A DNA stretch of 59,136 nt from Methylobacteriaceae bacterium (lineage in GTDB: Bacteria > Pseudomonadota > Alphaproteobacteria > Rhizobiales > Beijerinckiaceae), in contig CANEZL010000032.1 of assembly GCA_947444195.1 (NCBI GenBank), positions 1-59,136 on the forward strand. The letters are read 5' to 3'. Position numbers and translations under genes: made by a program. The notes beneath the pieces were generated by a model that was not told the origin of the DNA, searched no databases, and saw nothing but the letters and a program-made list of their open reading frames with translations. The number at the start of each line of letters is the position of its first letter. Within the stretch, counting starts at the first letter, position 1. This document shows positions 29,501-38,417 of the stretch, piece by piece.

Positions 29501-29666
29501 TAGGCGTCCAGAGTGCGCGTTGCGGTGGTTCTGGATGTTGGGCTCGCCTGCGGCGCTCCGGGCCGCGGAAATCGGATCGCCAAACGCGATTGCCCCGCTC
29601 GCAAGGGTAAGGAGAGCTCCCGGCGACCCGGGTGATCGACCGGAAACATCATGACAGGAGGGCCGC

Positions 29667-30509
29667 GTGAAACGGCTTGTCGTCACCGCCGACGATTTCG
29701 GCCTGAGCCGCGAGGTCAACGAGGCCGTCGAGCAGGCCCATCGCGAGGGCATCCTCAGCGCCGCGAGCCTGATGGTCTCGGCGCCCGCCGCCGGGGATGC
29801 GGTGGAGCGGGCCAGGCGGTTGCCTTCCCTACGCGTCGGCCTGCATCTCGTGCTGGTCGAGGCCTGGCCGACGCTTCCCCCCGCCGAACTGCCCGATCTC
29901 ACGGACGGGCGGGGCCTGATGCGGCGGGACATGGAGCGCCTCGGCCTCGATCTCGCCCTGAAGCCCGCCGCAAGGCGGCAGCTCGCGGCGGAGATCCGCG
30001 CGCAGTTCGAGGCCTACCGGGCGACCGGCCTGCCCCTCGACCACGTCAACGCCCACAAGCACTTCCACATCCACCCGCTCGTCGCGGGAGCCGTGCTGCG
30101 GATCGGGCGCGACTACGGCATGCGGGCGCTGCGGGTGCCGCGCGAGCCGCGCCACGCCCTGCGCCGGGCCGAGCCGGGCACGCCCACGCGGCCCGCCCTC
30201 GACACCGCGCCCTGGGCCGCGCTCCTCGCGGTGCGTGCGCGTCAGGCCGGCCTCCGCGTGCCGGACCGGACCCTCGGCCTCGCATGGTCGGGCGCGATGA
30301 CCCCGAAGCGGGTCGCCGCTCTCCTGGCCGCCCTGCCGGACGGGCTGACCGAGCTCTACACCCATCCGGCGACCGCGGGCGGCTTCGTCGGCGAGGCCCC
30401 GGGCTACGCCTATGCCGCGGAGCGCGACGCGCTCATCGCCCCCGAGGCCCGCGCCGCGCTGGCGACGAGCGGAGCGGTGCTCGGCGGCTTCTCGGACTTC
30501 CTGAATTGA
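29667..30509 (+). CDS. hpnK: Hopanoid biosynthesis-associated protein HpnK (YdjC-like deacetylase)
   Basis: 280 residues. YdjC/ChbG-type fold: RLVVTADDFGLSREVNEAVE at residues 3-22 carries the metal-binding Asp pair. RVGLHLVLVEAWP has the conserved His, and LDHVNAHKHFHIHP the further metal-site His. TELYTHPATAGG lies near the C-terminus. HpnK is named from its recurrence in hopanoid clusters and is proposed to deacetylate an amino sugar on the hopanoid head group; this is not proven. The GTG start at 29667 has CAGGAGG upstream. It is separated from hpnN by the convergent toxin-antitoxin pair, whose toxin stop is only four bases away. Confidence 0.92.
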   Translation: MKRLVVTADDFGLSREVNEAVEQAHREGILSAASLMVSAPAAGDAVERARRLPSLRVGLHLVLVEAWPTLPPAELPDLTDGRGLMRRDMERLGLDLALKPAARRQLAAEIRAQFEAYRATGLPLDHVNAHKHFHIHPLVAGAVLRIGRDYGMRALRVPREPRHALRRAEPGTPTRPALDTAPWAALLAVRARQAGLRVPDRTLGLAWSGAMTPKRVAALLAALPDGLTELYTHPATAGGFVGEAPGYAYAAERDALIAPEARAALATSGAVLGGFSDFLN

Positions 30510-30513
30510 TTTC

Positions 30514-30903
30514 TCAGGAAAGACGCCACGCGAGAGGATGATTCCGCAACGCGCCGTCGACGGTGATCAGTCTGCACCCTTCCACGAGGCACTGCGCGAG
30601 AAGCATGCGGTCGAAGGGATCGCGTGTTGGAGGAAGCGGATCAACCTCCGTGATCGCGTGGGCGGCGTTGACCGGGAGAAGATCCATGCCGAGGCTTCGG
30701 CCATATGGGGCCAGATCGGCCAGCGGCATTCCGGGATCGAGCTTTCCAAGCCGCGTCTTGATCGCGATCTCCCATAGGCTGGCGACGCTGATCCAGACTT
30801 CAGCGTCAGGACGGCGGAGAACGTCCACGAGAATTGGATCCAGATTGCCCCGACGTCGAGGCGTCAGCGCCAGAAGAATATGGCTGTCGACAAGGAGTCT
30901 CAC
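30514..30903 (-). CDS. VapC-family PIN-domain toxin
   Basis: 129 residues, a PIN-domain ribonuclease. The acidic site is D6 (LLVDSHILLAL), E45 (SLWEIAIKT), D98 (RDPFDRMLLAQ) and D116 (ITVDGALRN), all four in place. It is expected to cleave tRNA or rRNA when its antitoxin is degraded. The ATG overlaps the antitoxin stop by four bases (ATGA). It is convergent with hpnK. Both genes look intact, so the module may be active. Confidence 0.93.
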   Translation of the reverse strand: MRLLVDSHILLALTPRRRGNLDPILVDVLRRPDAEVWISVASLWEIAIKTRLGKLDPGMPLADLAPYGRSLGMDLLPVNAAHAITEVDPLPPTRDPFDRMLLAQCLVEGCRLITVDGALRNHPLAWRLS

Positions 30904-31160
30904 GATTCGGGAAGGATCAAGAAATCCTCCGGCAGAGGTGCATCGAAGTCTTCCGCCACGTAACCGAATGGATTGTCCAGGCCACGCGCCCTGAGGAACG
31001 CGTCCCCTGCCTCGAAATCGAGGCCGCCGCGGCGACGGTGGGGCACGAGATCCGCCACGGGCTCGCCATCGCGGGTCACGATGATAGTCTCACCCTTCTC
31101 GACCCGGCGGGCGAGGGCGGCGAGATCGAGATCCGCGTCGTTGAGGTCGATCCGGTCCAT
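30900..31160 (-). CDS. Phd/YefM-type antitoxin
   Basis: 86 residues. The N-terminal half is AbrB/Phd-like: DLAALARRVEKGETIIVTRDGEPVADLVP. The acidic C-terminal tail (YVAEDFDAPLPEDFLILPE) should wrap and inhibit the toxin. It overlaps the PIN toxin gene by four bases, the usual order of antitoxin first. It should bind its own promoter in the 51 bases before the hpnN stop. The pairing of a Phd-type antitoxin with a VapC-type toxin is common. Confidence 0.92.
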   Translation of the reverse strand: MDRIDLNDADLDLAALARRVEKGETIIVTRDGEPVADLVPHRRRGGLDFEAGDAFLRARGLDNPFGYVAEDFDAPLPEDFLILPES

Positions 31161-31211
31161 GGCGGCAGGGTAGGGGTGGCCGACCCCGCCGTCCAGTTTC
31201 CGTATCGACGC

Positions 31212-33863
31212 CTACTTGGCCGCCTCCGCCGCCATCTGGCGGCGGATCATCGGGTCCTTGCCCGCGGCGTCGCCCTCGGGCCGGTCCGTGTCCGGCTGGA
31301 CGGGCGGGGGCCCGAGGAAGGCCGGGACCACGAAGAAGGCCGCCACCAGCGTGAAGAACAGGGACAGGGCGAGCAGCTTGCCCATGCTGGCCGTGCCGGG
31401 ATGGCTCGACAGGACGAGGGAGCCGAACGCCGTGCCCGTGGTCAGCGCCGAGAAGAAGATCGCCCGGGTCAGGCTCGAGGCCAGCATGTCGTGCACGCCC
31501 GCCCGCCAGGCGATCACGTAGTAGATGTGGAAGGCCACGCCCACCGCCAGCATCAGCGGCAGCGCGATGATGTTGGCGAAGTTGAGCGGCATGCCCACCA
31601 CGTAGAGCGCCATCAGCGTCCACAGGGTCGCCAGCACCAGGGGGCCGAGCGTCATCGCCACGTCCCAGGGTTTGCGGAGCGCCACCGAGAGGATGATGAA
31701 GATCAGCACGAAGGCGGTCAGGCCGGCCTGAACGAAGGCGCCCAGGATCGTGTAGCTCGACGCCGTGGTGGCCACCGGCGCGCCGGTGGCGTGGGGCGCC
31801 ACGGTGCGCACCTCGTTGGCGAAGTTGCGCAGGACCGCGTCGTCGTTCGAGTTGCCCTTCGGGTGGACCTCGATCCGGGCGCGGCCGTCGGCGGCGACCC
31901 ATTCCGCCTTCAGCTGCGGCGGCAGGTTGGCCAGGGTGATCCGCTCGGGGTGGAGCAGTTCGCGCAGGCGCCGGAGCAGGGGCCCGAGATCCGTCGTCAG
32001 CGCCACGGAGGCCGCCTCGCGCTTGGCCACGGGGGCCTCGGCGAGCCGGTCGAGGGTGCCGGCGAGCCGCCGCGCGGTCTGCGCCCCGGCGGTGCTGCCG
32101 GTGGCGATGCCGTTGAGGGCGGCGGCGGCGTCCTTCAGGGCCTTCACGTTCTCGGCATCGGTGGGCGGCGGCGGCCGGCGCGTGGGGCTGAGCACCGGGT
32201 CGAGCAGCTGCGCCGTGTCGGCGACGAGGGCGAGCTTCTTGTCCTGGTCGCGCGGGACGAAGGTGTCGATGCTCATGATGTCCGCCACCGAGGGGAGGGC
32301 GGCGAGCCTCTTCGTCAGGTCCGGCACCGCCGCCACGTCGGGCGCGAGCACGTCGATGACGTTCGGGCTGGTGGCGGGGTCCTTGATGAGGTCGAGATAG
32401 GTGGCGATCGATTCGACCTTCGGGCTGCGCAGGTGCATCGGGTTCGAATCGAAGGGCAGCTTCCAGAGGAGCGGCAGGCCCGCCACCGTCACCAGCCCGA
32501 CGCCGATCAGCACCGCCTTGCGGTTGGCGATGATCCAGGGGTCGACGCCCGCGAGCCAGGAGGTGCGCACGGCCTCCTTCTCGCCCCGGGGCTTGAACAC
32601 GGCGATGAGCGCCGGGAGCAGGGTGAGCGAGAACAGGTAGGCGACGATCATGCCGGCGCCGGCGATGAGGCCGAGCTCGGACACGCCGCGGAAGGCGGTG
32701 GGCAGGAAGGCGAAGAAGCCGGCGATGAGCGAGACCGCCGCCAGCGTCAGGGACCAGCCGACGCCGCGCGCGGCCGCCCGGATCGCCTGCTCGATGGTCT
32801 CCTGCTCGTAGCGGTCGGCCCGGTAGCGCACCGCGAACTGGATGCCGAAATCGATGCCGAGCCCCACGAAGAGGGCGGCGAAGGCCACCGAGATCGGGTT
32901 GAGCTCCCCCACCATCACGAGGCCGAGCGCCGCCGTGACGATGAGGCCGGCGAAGGTGGTGATCATCACGGCGATCACCAGCGGGCCCGAGCGCAGGGCC
33001 AGCCACAGGAACAGGACGATGGCGCCGACGGTGACGGCGTTGTTCAGGAAGGCGTCGTCGGAGAGGGTGGCGAACTCGTCGTCGGCCACGGCCACCGGCC
33101 CGGTCAGGCGCATGGTGAGGCCGTATTCCGGCGCGATCTTGAGCTCCTTGGCCACGTTGCGGATGAGCTTCGTCGCCGTGTAGCCGGGCTGCAGGGCGTT
33201 GAAGTCCAGCACCGGCTTGATCATCACGAACTTGCGAAGGTCCGTGCTCCGGGTCTCGCCGCCGGAGAGCAGCATCTGCCAGGAGAGGCGGGCGGGCTCG
33301 CCCTTCAGCACCTTCTCCAGCACCGAATCGATCCGCCCCATGGGCTTCTCGAGATCCTCGATCTTGGCGTCGCCCCCCTTCACGCCGCGGGCGCCGAGGG
33401 TGAGGACGCGCATCACCCCGCGCAGGGACGGGTCCGAGGCCAGCGGCCCGAGGAGGCCCTGCTGCTGGACGAGCTGCTCGGTGGTCTTCTGCAGTTCGGC
33501 CTGGGACATCAGGAGCAGGCCGTTCCGGTCGTAGAACGGGCCCCCGTCCGGCCGGTAGACGGTCTCGATCAGGTTCTTATGGACGGCGAGCGCCTTGGTG
33601 AGGGCGGAGGCCGCCTCCTCGGCTTCCTCCGGCGTGCGTCCGTCGATGACGGCGACCACGGTGTTGGTGCGCTGCGGGAAGGCCTTCTCGTACTCGATCT
33701 CGTCCTGGCGCCAGGGTTCCTTGGCATCGATCAGCCGTTCCACGTCGGTGTTGATGCGGAAGAGGTGGGCCGACAGGCCGCCGCTCGCCGCGGTCAACAG
33801 GGCCACGAGGGCGATGACGATCCAGCGGTGCCGGACGGAGGACGCGACGAGTCGTTCGATCAC
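31212..33863 (-). CDS. hpnN: Hopanoid transporter HpnN (RND/MmpL-like)
   Basis: 883 residues, inner-membrane RND-superfamily protein that moves hopanoids to the outer membrane. The first helix is at residues about 12-32 (WIVIALVALLTAASGGLSAHL). A large periplasmic loop follows, then five helices including NAVTVGAIVLFLWLALRSGPL and FAALFVGLGIDFGIQFAVRYR. Another helix and a second large loop come next, then the C-terminal five helices with IIALPLMLAVGVAFHIYYVIAW and ALTTGTAFGSLVLS. The start is GTG at 33863 (IERLVASSVRHRW); the reading frame continues upstream only as Arg/Pro noise. It is divergent from hpnH across 651 bases. Confidence 0.94.
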   Translation of the reverse strand: MIERLVASSVRHRWIVIALVALLTAASGGLSAHLFRINTDVERLIDAKEPWRQDEIEYEKAFPQRTNTVVAVIDGRTPEEAEEAASALTKALAVHKNLIETVYRPDGGPFYDRNGLLLMSQAELQKTTEQLVQQQGLLGPLASDPSLRGVMRVLTLGARGVKGGDAKIEDLEKPMGRIDSVLEKVLKGEPARLSWQMLLSGGETRSTDLRKFVMIKPVLDFNALQPGYTATKLIRNVAKELKIAPEYGLTMRLTGPVAVADDEFATLSDDAFLNNAVTVGAIVLFLWLALRSGPLVIAVMITTFAGLIVTAALGLVMVGELNPISVAFAALFVGLGIDFGIQFAVRYRADRYEQETIEQAIRAAARGVGWSLTLAAVSLIAGFFAFLPTAFRGVSELGLIAGAGMIVAYLFSLTLLPALIAVFKPRGEKEAVRTSWLAGVDPWIIANRKAVLIGVGLVTVAGLPLLWKLPFDSNPMHLRSPKVESIATYLDLIKDPATSPNVIDVLAPDVAAVPDLTKRLAALPSVADIMSIDTFVPRDQDKKLALVADTAQLLDPVLSPTRRPPPPTDAENVKALKDAAAALNGIATGSTAGAQTARRLAGTLDRLAEAPVAKREAASVALTTDLGPLLRRLRELLHPERITLANLPPQLKAEWVAADGRARIEVHPKGNSNDDAVLRNFANEVRTVAPHATGAPVATTASSYTILGAFVQAGLTAFVLIFIILSVALRKPWDVAMTLGPLVLATLWTLMALYVVGMPLNFANIIALPLMLAVGVAFHIYYVIAWRAGVHDMLASSLTRAIFFSALTTGTAFGSLVLSSHPGTASMGKLLALSLFFTLVAAFFVVPAFLGPPPVQPDTDRPEGDAAGKDPMIRRQMAAEAAK

Positions 33864-34514
33864 GAGTATCCTGCCTGCCTGGGATCGAACCCGGCGCAGG
33901 CCGCGCGGGCAGTCCCTCTTCACGATGCGCCGCCGACGCGCGCTTCCGGTCAACGTTTCGAGACGCGCGGACGCGGCCGGATGTTCCCTGCCGCGCTTGC
34001 GCTCCTCCGCCCGTCGGGTACGGTTCGGCGTCCCGGGGCGTCGCGAACGGCCCTGGCTCGTGCCACTTGGCTCGTGCCATGGGCGGCCCCGGCCATAGGC
34101 CGGCGGCCCCGCACCATGCCATGGAGCGGGTCCGGCGCTCAGTAATGATGTGGGCCCCGGATTGCAAACCGAGGGGTTCTCCACGCCTCAGTTTGCACTG
34201 CGGTACGAGCCTGTGCGATAACGCACCGCACCGCCGGGTCGACGGGATGTCGAATGCGGGCCGTCGCAATACCGACGCATTCGCCGGTTCTGTCGCGCGC
34301 AATCTTCAGGGAGAAACCGGCCGCATCGCGGATCGCCGGCGCCCGGGCCGACCGATCGCCTGTGGCCCCGTTGCTTCAGGGCGGAAACATCGGCGCGATG
34401 GCGGGCACGACGGCGCCCTTTCGAGATCCGTTCCAGGCTACGACGCTGGAACCGAGGACTTTTTCGCGTTAAGCAGCCCCGAAGAGCCGGGGCCAACAGA
34501 ACAGGAGCCACATC
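33864..34514. other. Divergent hpnN/hpnH control region
   Basis: 651 bases between the GTG of hpnN and the TTG of hpnH. It holds one clear inverted repeat, GCAAACCGAGG (34164-34174) and CCTCAGTTTGC (34186-34196), with ten of eleven pairs. A shorter one, GTTCCAG (34430-34436) and CTGGAAC (34446-34452), lies about 62 bases before hpnH. The length leaves room for two promoters and long leaders. No credible gene was found on either strand. Confidence 0.5.
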
Positions 34515-35678
34515 TTGGGAATCCCCCTCCGGTATGTCGCGAAGATCGGCGGCTACATCCTCAAGCAGCATCTCACCGGTCGCAAGCGCTACCCGCTCGT
34601 GATGATGATGGAGCCCCTGTTCCGCTGCAATCTCGCCTGCGCGGGCTGCGGTAAGATCGACTATCCGGACGAGATCCTGAACAAGCGCCTTCCCGTGGCC
34701 GAGGCCCTGGAATCCGTGCGCGAGTGCGGCGCGCCCGTCGTGGTGATCGCGGGCGGCGAGCCGCTGCTGCACAAGGACCTGCCGCAGATCGTGCAGGGCA
34801 TCATCGATCAGAAGAAGTTCGCGATCGTGTGCACGAACGCGCTGCTCCTCGAGAAGAAGATCAAGGAGTACAAGCCCTCCCCGTACTTCACCTGGTCGAT
34901 CCATCTCGACGGCGACAAGGAGATGCACGACCAGTCGGTCTGCCAGCGCGGCGTCTACGACAAGGCCGTGGCGGCGATCAAGAAGGCCAAGGAGATGGGC
35001 TTCCGGGTCACCATCAACTGCACTTTCTTCAACAACTCGTCCGCCGACAAGATCGCCGACTTCTTCGATTCGGTGACCCGCATGGGCATCGACGGCATCA
35101 CCGTCTCGCCGGGCTACGCCTACGAGCGCGCCCCCGACCAGCAGCACTTCCTCAACCGCAAGGCGACCAAGGACCTGTTCCGCGGCGTGTTCCGGCACGG
35201 CAAGGAGAAGGGCCGCGAGAAGTGGACCTTCCAGCAGTCCGGCCTGTTCCTCGACTTCCTGGCGGGCAACCAGAGCTACCACTGCACGCCCTGGGGCAAC
35301 CCGACCCGCACCGTGTTCGGCTGGCAGAAGCCCTGCTACCTGCTCGGCGAGGGCTACGCCGCCACCTTCAAGGAGCTGATGGAGGAGACGGACTGGGACG
35401 CCTACGGCACCGGCAACTATGAGAAGTGCGCCGACTGCATGGTCCATTCGGGCTACGAGGCGTCCTCGGTGGTCGATTCGGTCCGCAAGCCCTGGAAGCC
35501 GCTGGTCCACGCCATCCGCGGCATCCGCACCGAGGGCGAGATGGCTCCGGAGATCAGCCTGGAAGGGCAGCGCCCCGCCGAGTTCGTGTTCTCGCGCAAC
35601 GTCGCCCAGAAGCTCTCCGAGATCAAAGCCTCGGGCGTCGATACCAAGCAGGAAGCCCGCAAGCGCTCGGCCGCCTGA
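34515..35678 (+). CDS. hpnH: Adenosylhopane synthase, radical SAM protein HpnH
   Basis: 387 residues. Radical SAM enzyme that couples an adenosyl group to diploptene, giving adenosylhopane, the first step of bacteriohopane side-chain synthesis. The iron-sulfur motif is C38-N-L-A-C42-A-G-C45. Further blocks are VVVIAGGEPLLHKDL (the SAM-binding GGEP) and SIHLDGDKEMHDQSV. A Cys-rich C-terminal region (YEKCADCMVHSGYEAS) is typical of the family. The TTG start at 34515 has ACAGGAG upstream and gives the expected MGIPLRYV N-terminus. A perfect hairpin follows at 35707. Confidence 0.97.
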   Translation: MGIPLRYVAKIGGYILKQHLTGRKRYPLVMMMEPLFRCNLACAGCGKIDYPDEILNKRLPVAEALESVRECGAPVVVIAGGEPLLHKDLPQIVQGIIDQKKFAIVCTNALLLEKKIKEYKPSPYFTWSIHLDGDKEMHDQSVCQRGVYDKAVAAIKKAKEMGFRVTINCTFFNNSSADKIADFFDSVTRMGIDGITVSPGYAYERAPDQQHFLNRKATKDLFRGVFRHGKEKGREKWTFQQSGLFLDFLAGNQSYHCTPWGNPTRTVFGWQKPCYLLGEGYAATFKELMEETDWDAYGTGNYEKCADCMVHSGYEASSVVDSVRKPWKPLVHAIRGIRTEGEMAPEISLEGQRPAEFVFSRNVAQKLSEIKASGVDTKQEARKRSAA

Positions 35679-35706
35679 CCGGCACGCCCTCATTCGCGTC
35701 TTCGAA

Positions 35707-35732
35707 GACCCGCGCGGCCCCCCGCGCGGGTC
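35707..35732 (+). terminator. Hairpin after hpnH
   Basis: Perfect 11-bp stem GACCCGCGCGG (35707-35717) / CCGCGCGGGTC (35722-35732) with a CCCC loop, 28 bases after the hpnH stop. The T tract is weak (TCGTCGTC). Confidence 0.65.
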
Positions 35733-35879
35733 TCGTCGTCTGGGCGGCCCGCGCGGCGTTGCAGGCCGGCAACACGACCTGCCGGCGCACGTGCGAGGAA
35801 CGCCCTTCATCCCACTGACATCCAGCTGTTACGGACACCCCCTAGCTGCGGCCAAGCTTAGAGCCTGAGGGGGCCAGAG

Positions 35880-38378
35880 GTGATCAAGTTCGGCAACGGC
35901 GCTGCGCGCGCCGCGGGTTCATTCGGCATGCTCGCCGCGCTGGCGGGGGGTGCCGCGGCACAGACGATCTCGGCGACGACGCCGAACATCCAGGCGGTGG
36001 ACGGCCCGGTCTCGGCCACCCTCAACCGGACCACGATCGTCAACCAGGGCCTCCAGGGCGTGGGCCGGCTGCCGGCCACCACCCGCGACTTCCTCGGCGA
36101 CACCCTGGGCTCGTTCTCCGCGCTCGCGATGGACCTCGCGACCTGGCGCCGGACGGGGGAGAGCTACAGCGGCACGCTCTACACGCTGCCCGACCGCGGC
36201 TACAACAATCCGGACGGGGGCCTGTTCACGGACTATGCCGGGCGCCTCAACCGCTTCACCCTGACCTTCACGCCCGACCCCGGCGCGAACCTGCCGCAAT
36301 CCACGGCCTCCCAGCGCCAGATCACCCTGACGCCGAACGGCGGCATCGTGCTCACCGACGCGCAGGGCCGGCGCTTCAGCGGCCTCGATCCCGCCGCGGG
36401 CACCACGACGCAGCTCGGCACGGTGCTGCCCTCGGCCGCGACCGGCGCGAGCGCCGGCCGGATCAGCCTCGACGCGGAAGGCCTCGCCCGTCGCCTCGAC
36501 GGCTCGTTCTACGTCAGCGACGAGTACGGCCCGAACATCTACTACTTCAACGCCAACGGGCAGCTCCAGGGCGTGCTCGGCGTGCCGGAGGCCCTGCGGC
36601 CGCGCACGGGCGGCGCCCTCAACTTCAACTCCCTGGCGGCGCCCGACAGCGGCCGGCGCAACAACCAGGGCCTCGAGGCCCTCTCGCTCACGCCGGACGG
36701 CCGCAGCCTCGTGGCGATCCTCCAGAGCGCCACGGTCCAGGATTCCACCGCCAACCAGCAGACGCGCCTCAACACGCGCCTCCTCGTCTACGATATCGCC
36801 GCGAACCCGGTCCCCACGGCGCCGTCGCGCGAGTACGTCCTCCAGCTGCCGGTCTACCGCGACAACGGCAATGGGGGCGCGGCCAACCGCACCGCGGCGC
36901 AGAGCGAGATGATCGCCCTCAACGACACCCAGTTCCTCGTCCTCGCCCGCGATTCGAACGGGCTCGGCACCGGCAACACCACGCCGATCGTGTTCAAGAG
37001 CATCCTGCTCGTGGACATCTCGCAGGCCACCAACATCGTCGGCACCGCCGCCGACGCCGTCACCGGCCAGGTCTCGCCGAACGGCACGCTGCGGGCGGAT
37101 ATCCGGCCGGTGGAGACGACCCAGGTCGTCAACCTGCTGAACCCGATCCAGCTCGGCCGGTTCGGCATGAACCTCAACACCAACCCGGCGACCCAGACCA
37201 CGCTCTCGGAGAAGTTCGAGGCGCTCGGCCTCGTGCCCGTCCTCAGCGAGCGGGCGCCGAACGACTACTTCCTGCTGGTGGGCAACGACAACGACTTCCT
37301 CACCCGCCAGGGCGTCATCAACGGCGGCACCTACGATGCCGGGATCAACAACGATTCGGTGATCCTCGCCTACCGGCTCACCCTGCCCACCTACGTCGAT
37401 CCGCTCTCGCTCGCGGTGATGCGGGCCACCGCGCCCACCGTGCTGCAGGGCCTCGGCAGCGCGACGCTGGGCTTTGCCGCCTCCTCCACCCGCGGCGTGC
37501 AGGATCACCTCTCGGCCCTGCGCCGGGCCGCCGGCACCGCGGGCCCGTGGGGCCAGGGCTGGGGTCTCTGGGTCGGGGGCGACTTCGTCTTCGCCGACCA
37601 GCCCCGCAACGGCGGCGCCACCCTCGACCGGACCATCGCGCAGGGCACGGTGGGCCTCGACCTGCCCCTCGAAGGCCCCTGGCGGGCGGGCGTCTCGGTG
37701 GGCGGCGGCGGCGGCACGCTGAGCCGTCCGGGCGGCTTCCGGCAGGAGCACAGCGCCTACACGCTCTCGGCCTATGCGGGCTATTACGGACCGGCCTTCT
37801 ACGCGCAGGGCATCGTCGGCGGCACGCCCGACGTCAGCCTCGACCGGATCCGCCGTCCGGGCGCCTACGGGCTCACCGCCGCCGGCCGCACGAGCGGCAG
37901 CGCGGTCGCCCTCGACGGCGAGGTGGGCGTGCCGTTCCGGGCCGCCAACCTCCTGCTGACGCCGTTCGCCGGCATCACCCACCTGTCCGGACAGGTCGAC
38001 GGCTTCACCGAGAGCGGGGCCGCGGGCAACAACATCGCCTATCGCGGCCTCACCGTGCTGCAGACCACGGCCCGCTTCGGCGGCGAGGCGGCCTTCCTCG
38101 GCTTCGGCGGGGTGATCCCCTCGGTGCGCGTCGCCTACAACCTCGCCACCGGCCCCCAGGGCAGCTTCGGCGCGGTCCGCCTCGCCAGCGTCGAGAACAG
38201 CCTCGCCAGCGCCGCCGTGGCGGTGCCCTTCCTGCGGGACGACTTCGTCACCGCCGGCGCGGGCCTGCAGGGCAGCCTCACCGACCGGCTCGGCTGGCGC
38301 GTGGACTATCAGGCAGCCATCGGCCTGCGCTCCGGCACCGCCCACGGCGTCACGGCGGGCCTGCGCTACCAGTGGTGA
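35880..38378 (+). CDS. Phytase-like esterase passenger fused to an autotransporter beta-barrel
   Basis: 832 residues. The N-terminal signal ends around GGAAAQ (residue 28). Residues about 60-520 resemble the phytase-like esterase domain: FSALAMDLATWRRTGESY, YTLPDRGYNNPDG, ISLDAEGLARRLDGSFYVSDEYG, NQGLEALSLTPDGRSLVAI and DYFLLVGNDNDFLT, with many Asp/Asn able to bind calcium. From about residue 545 a Gly/aromatic-rich barrel runs to the C-terminal GLRYQW, the expected aromatic end. It is therefore a type V secreted surface enzyme, probably hydrolysing phosphate esters. The GTG start at 35880 is served by TGAGGGG. It sits between hpnH and hpnG but no hopanoid role is implied. Confidence 0.88.
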   Translation: MIKFGNGAARAAGSFGMLAALAGGAAAQTISATTPNIQAVDGPVSATLNRTTIVNQGLQGVGRLPATTRDFLGDTLGSFSALAMDLATWRRTGESYSGTLYTLPDRGYNNPDGGLFTDYAGRLNRFTLTFTPDPGANLPQSTASQRQITLTPNGGIVLTDAQGRRFSGLDPAAGTTTQLGTVLPSAATGASAGRISLDAEGLARRLDGSFYVSDEYGPNIYYFNANGQLQGVLGVPEALRPRTGGALNFNSLAAPDSGRRNNQGLEALSLTPDGRSLVAILQSATVQDSTANQQTRLNTRLLVYDIAANPVPTAPSREYVLQLPVYRDNGNGGAANRTAAQSEMIALNDTQFLVLARDSNGLGTGNTTPIVFKSILLVDISQATNIVGTAADAVTGQVSPNGTLRADIRPVETTQVVNLLNPIQLGRFGMNLNTNPATQTTLSEKFEALGLVPVLSERAPNDYFLLVGNDNDFLTRQGVINGGTYDAGINNDSVILAYRLTLPTYVDPLSLAVMRATAPTVLQGLGSATLGFAASSTRGVQDHLSALRRAAGTAGPWGQGWGLWVGGDFVFADQPRNGGATLDRTIAQGTVGLDLPLEGPWRAGVSVGGGGGTLSRPGGFRQEHSAYTLSAYAGYYGPAFYAQGIVGGTPDVSLDRIRRPGAYGLTAAGRTSGSAVALDGEVGVPFRAANLLLTPFAGITHLSGQVDGFTESGAAGNNIAYRGLTVLQTTARFGGEAAFLGFGGVIPSVRVAYNLATGPQGSFGAVRLASVENSLASAAVAVPFLRDDFVTAGAGLQGSLTDRLGWRVDYQAAIGLRSGTAHGVTAGLRYQW

Positions 38379-38417
38379 GACCGGTCCGGGGCGGTCCGGC
38401 GCGGATCGCCCCGCCCG

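Noticed and set aside
30834..34145. 1103-residue open frame antisense to hpnN and the toxin-antitoxin pair
   Set aside because: His/Gly/Arg/Glu-rich translation without domains, mirror of G/C third positions in the real genes; hpnN, the PIN toxin and the antitoxin on the other strand are all clearly recognisable.
33864..34184. 107-residue extension of HpnN
   Set aside because: Arg/Pro-rich and precedes the first membrane helix that normally opens HpnN.
35919..38345. 808-residue frame antisense to the autotransporter
   Set aside because: No motifs or signal; composition typical of antisense frames in high-GC DNA.
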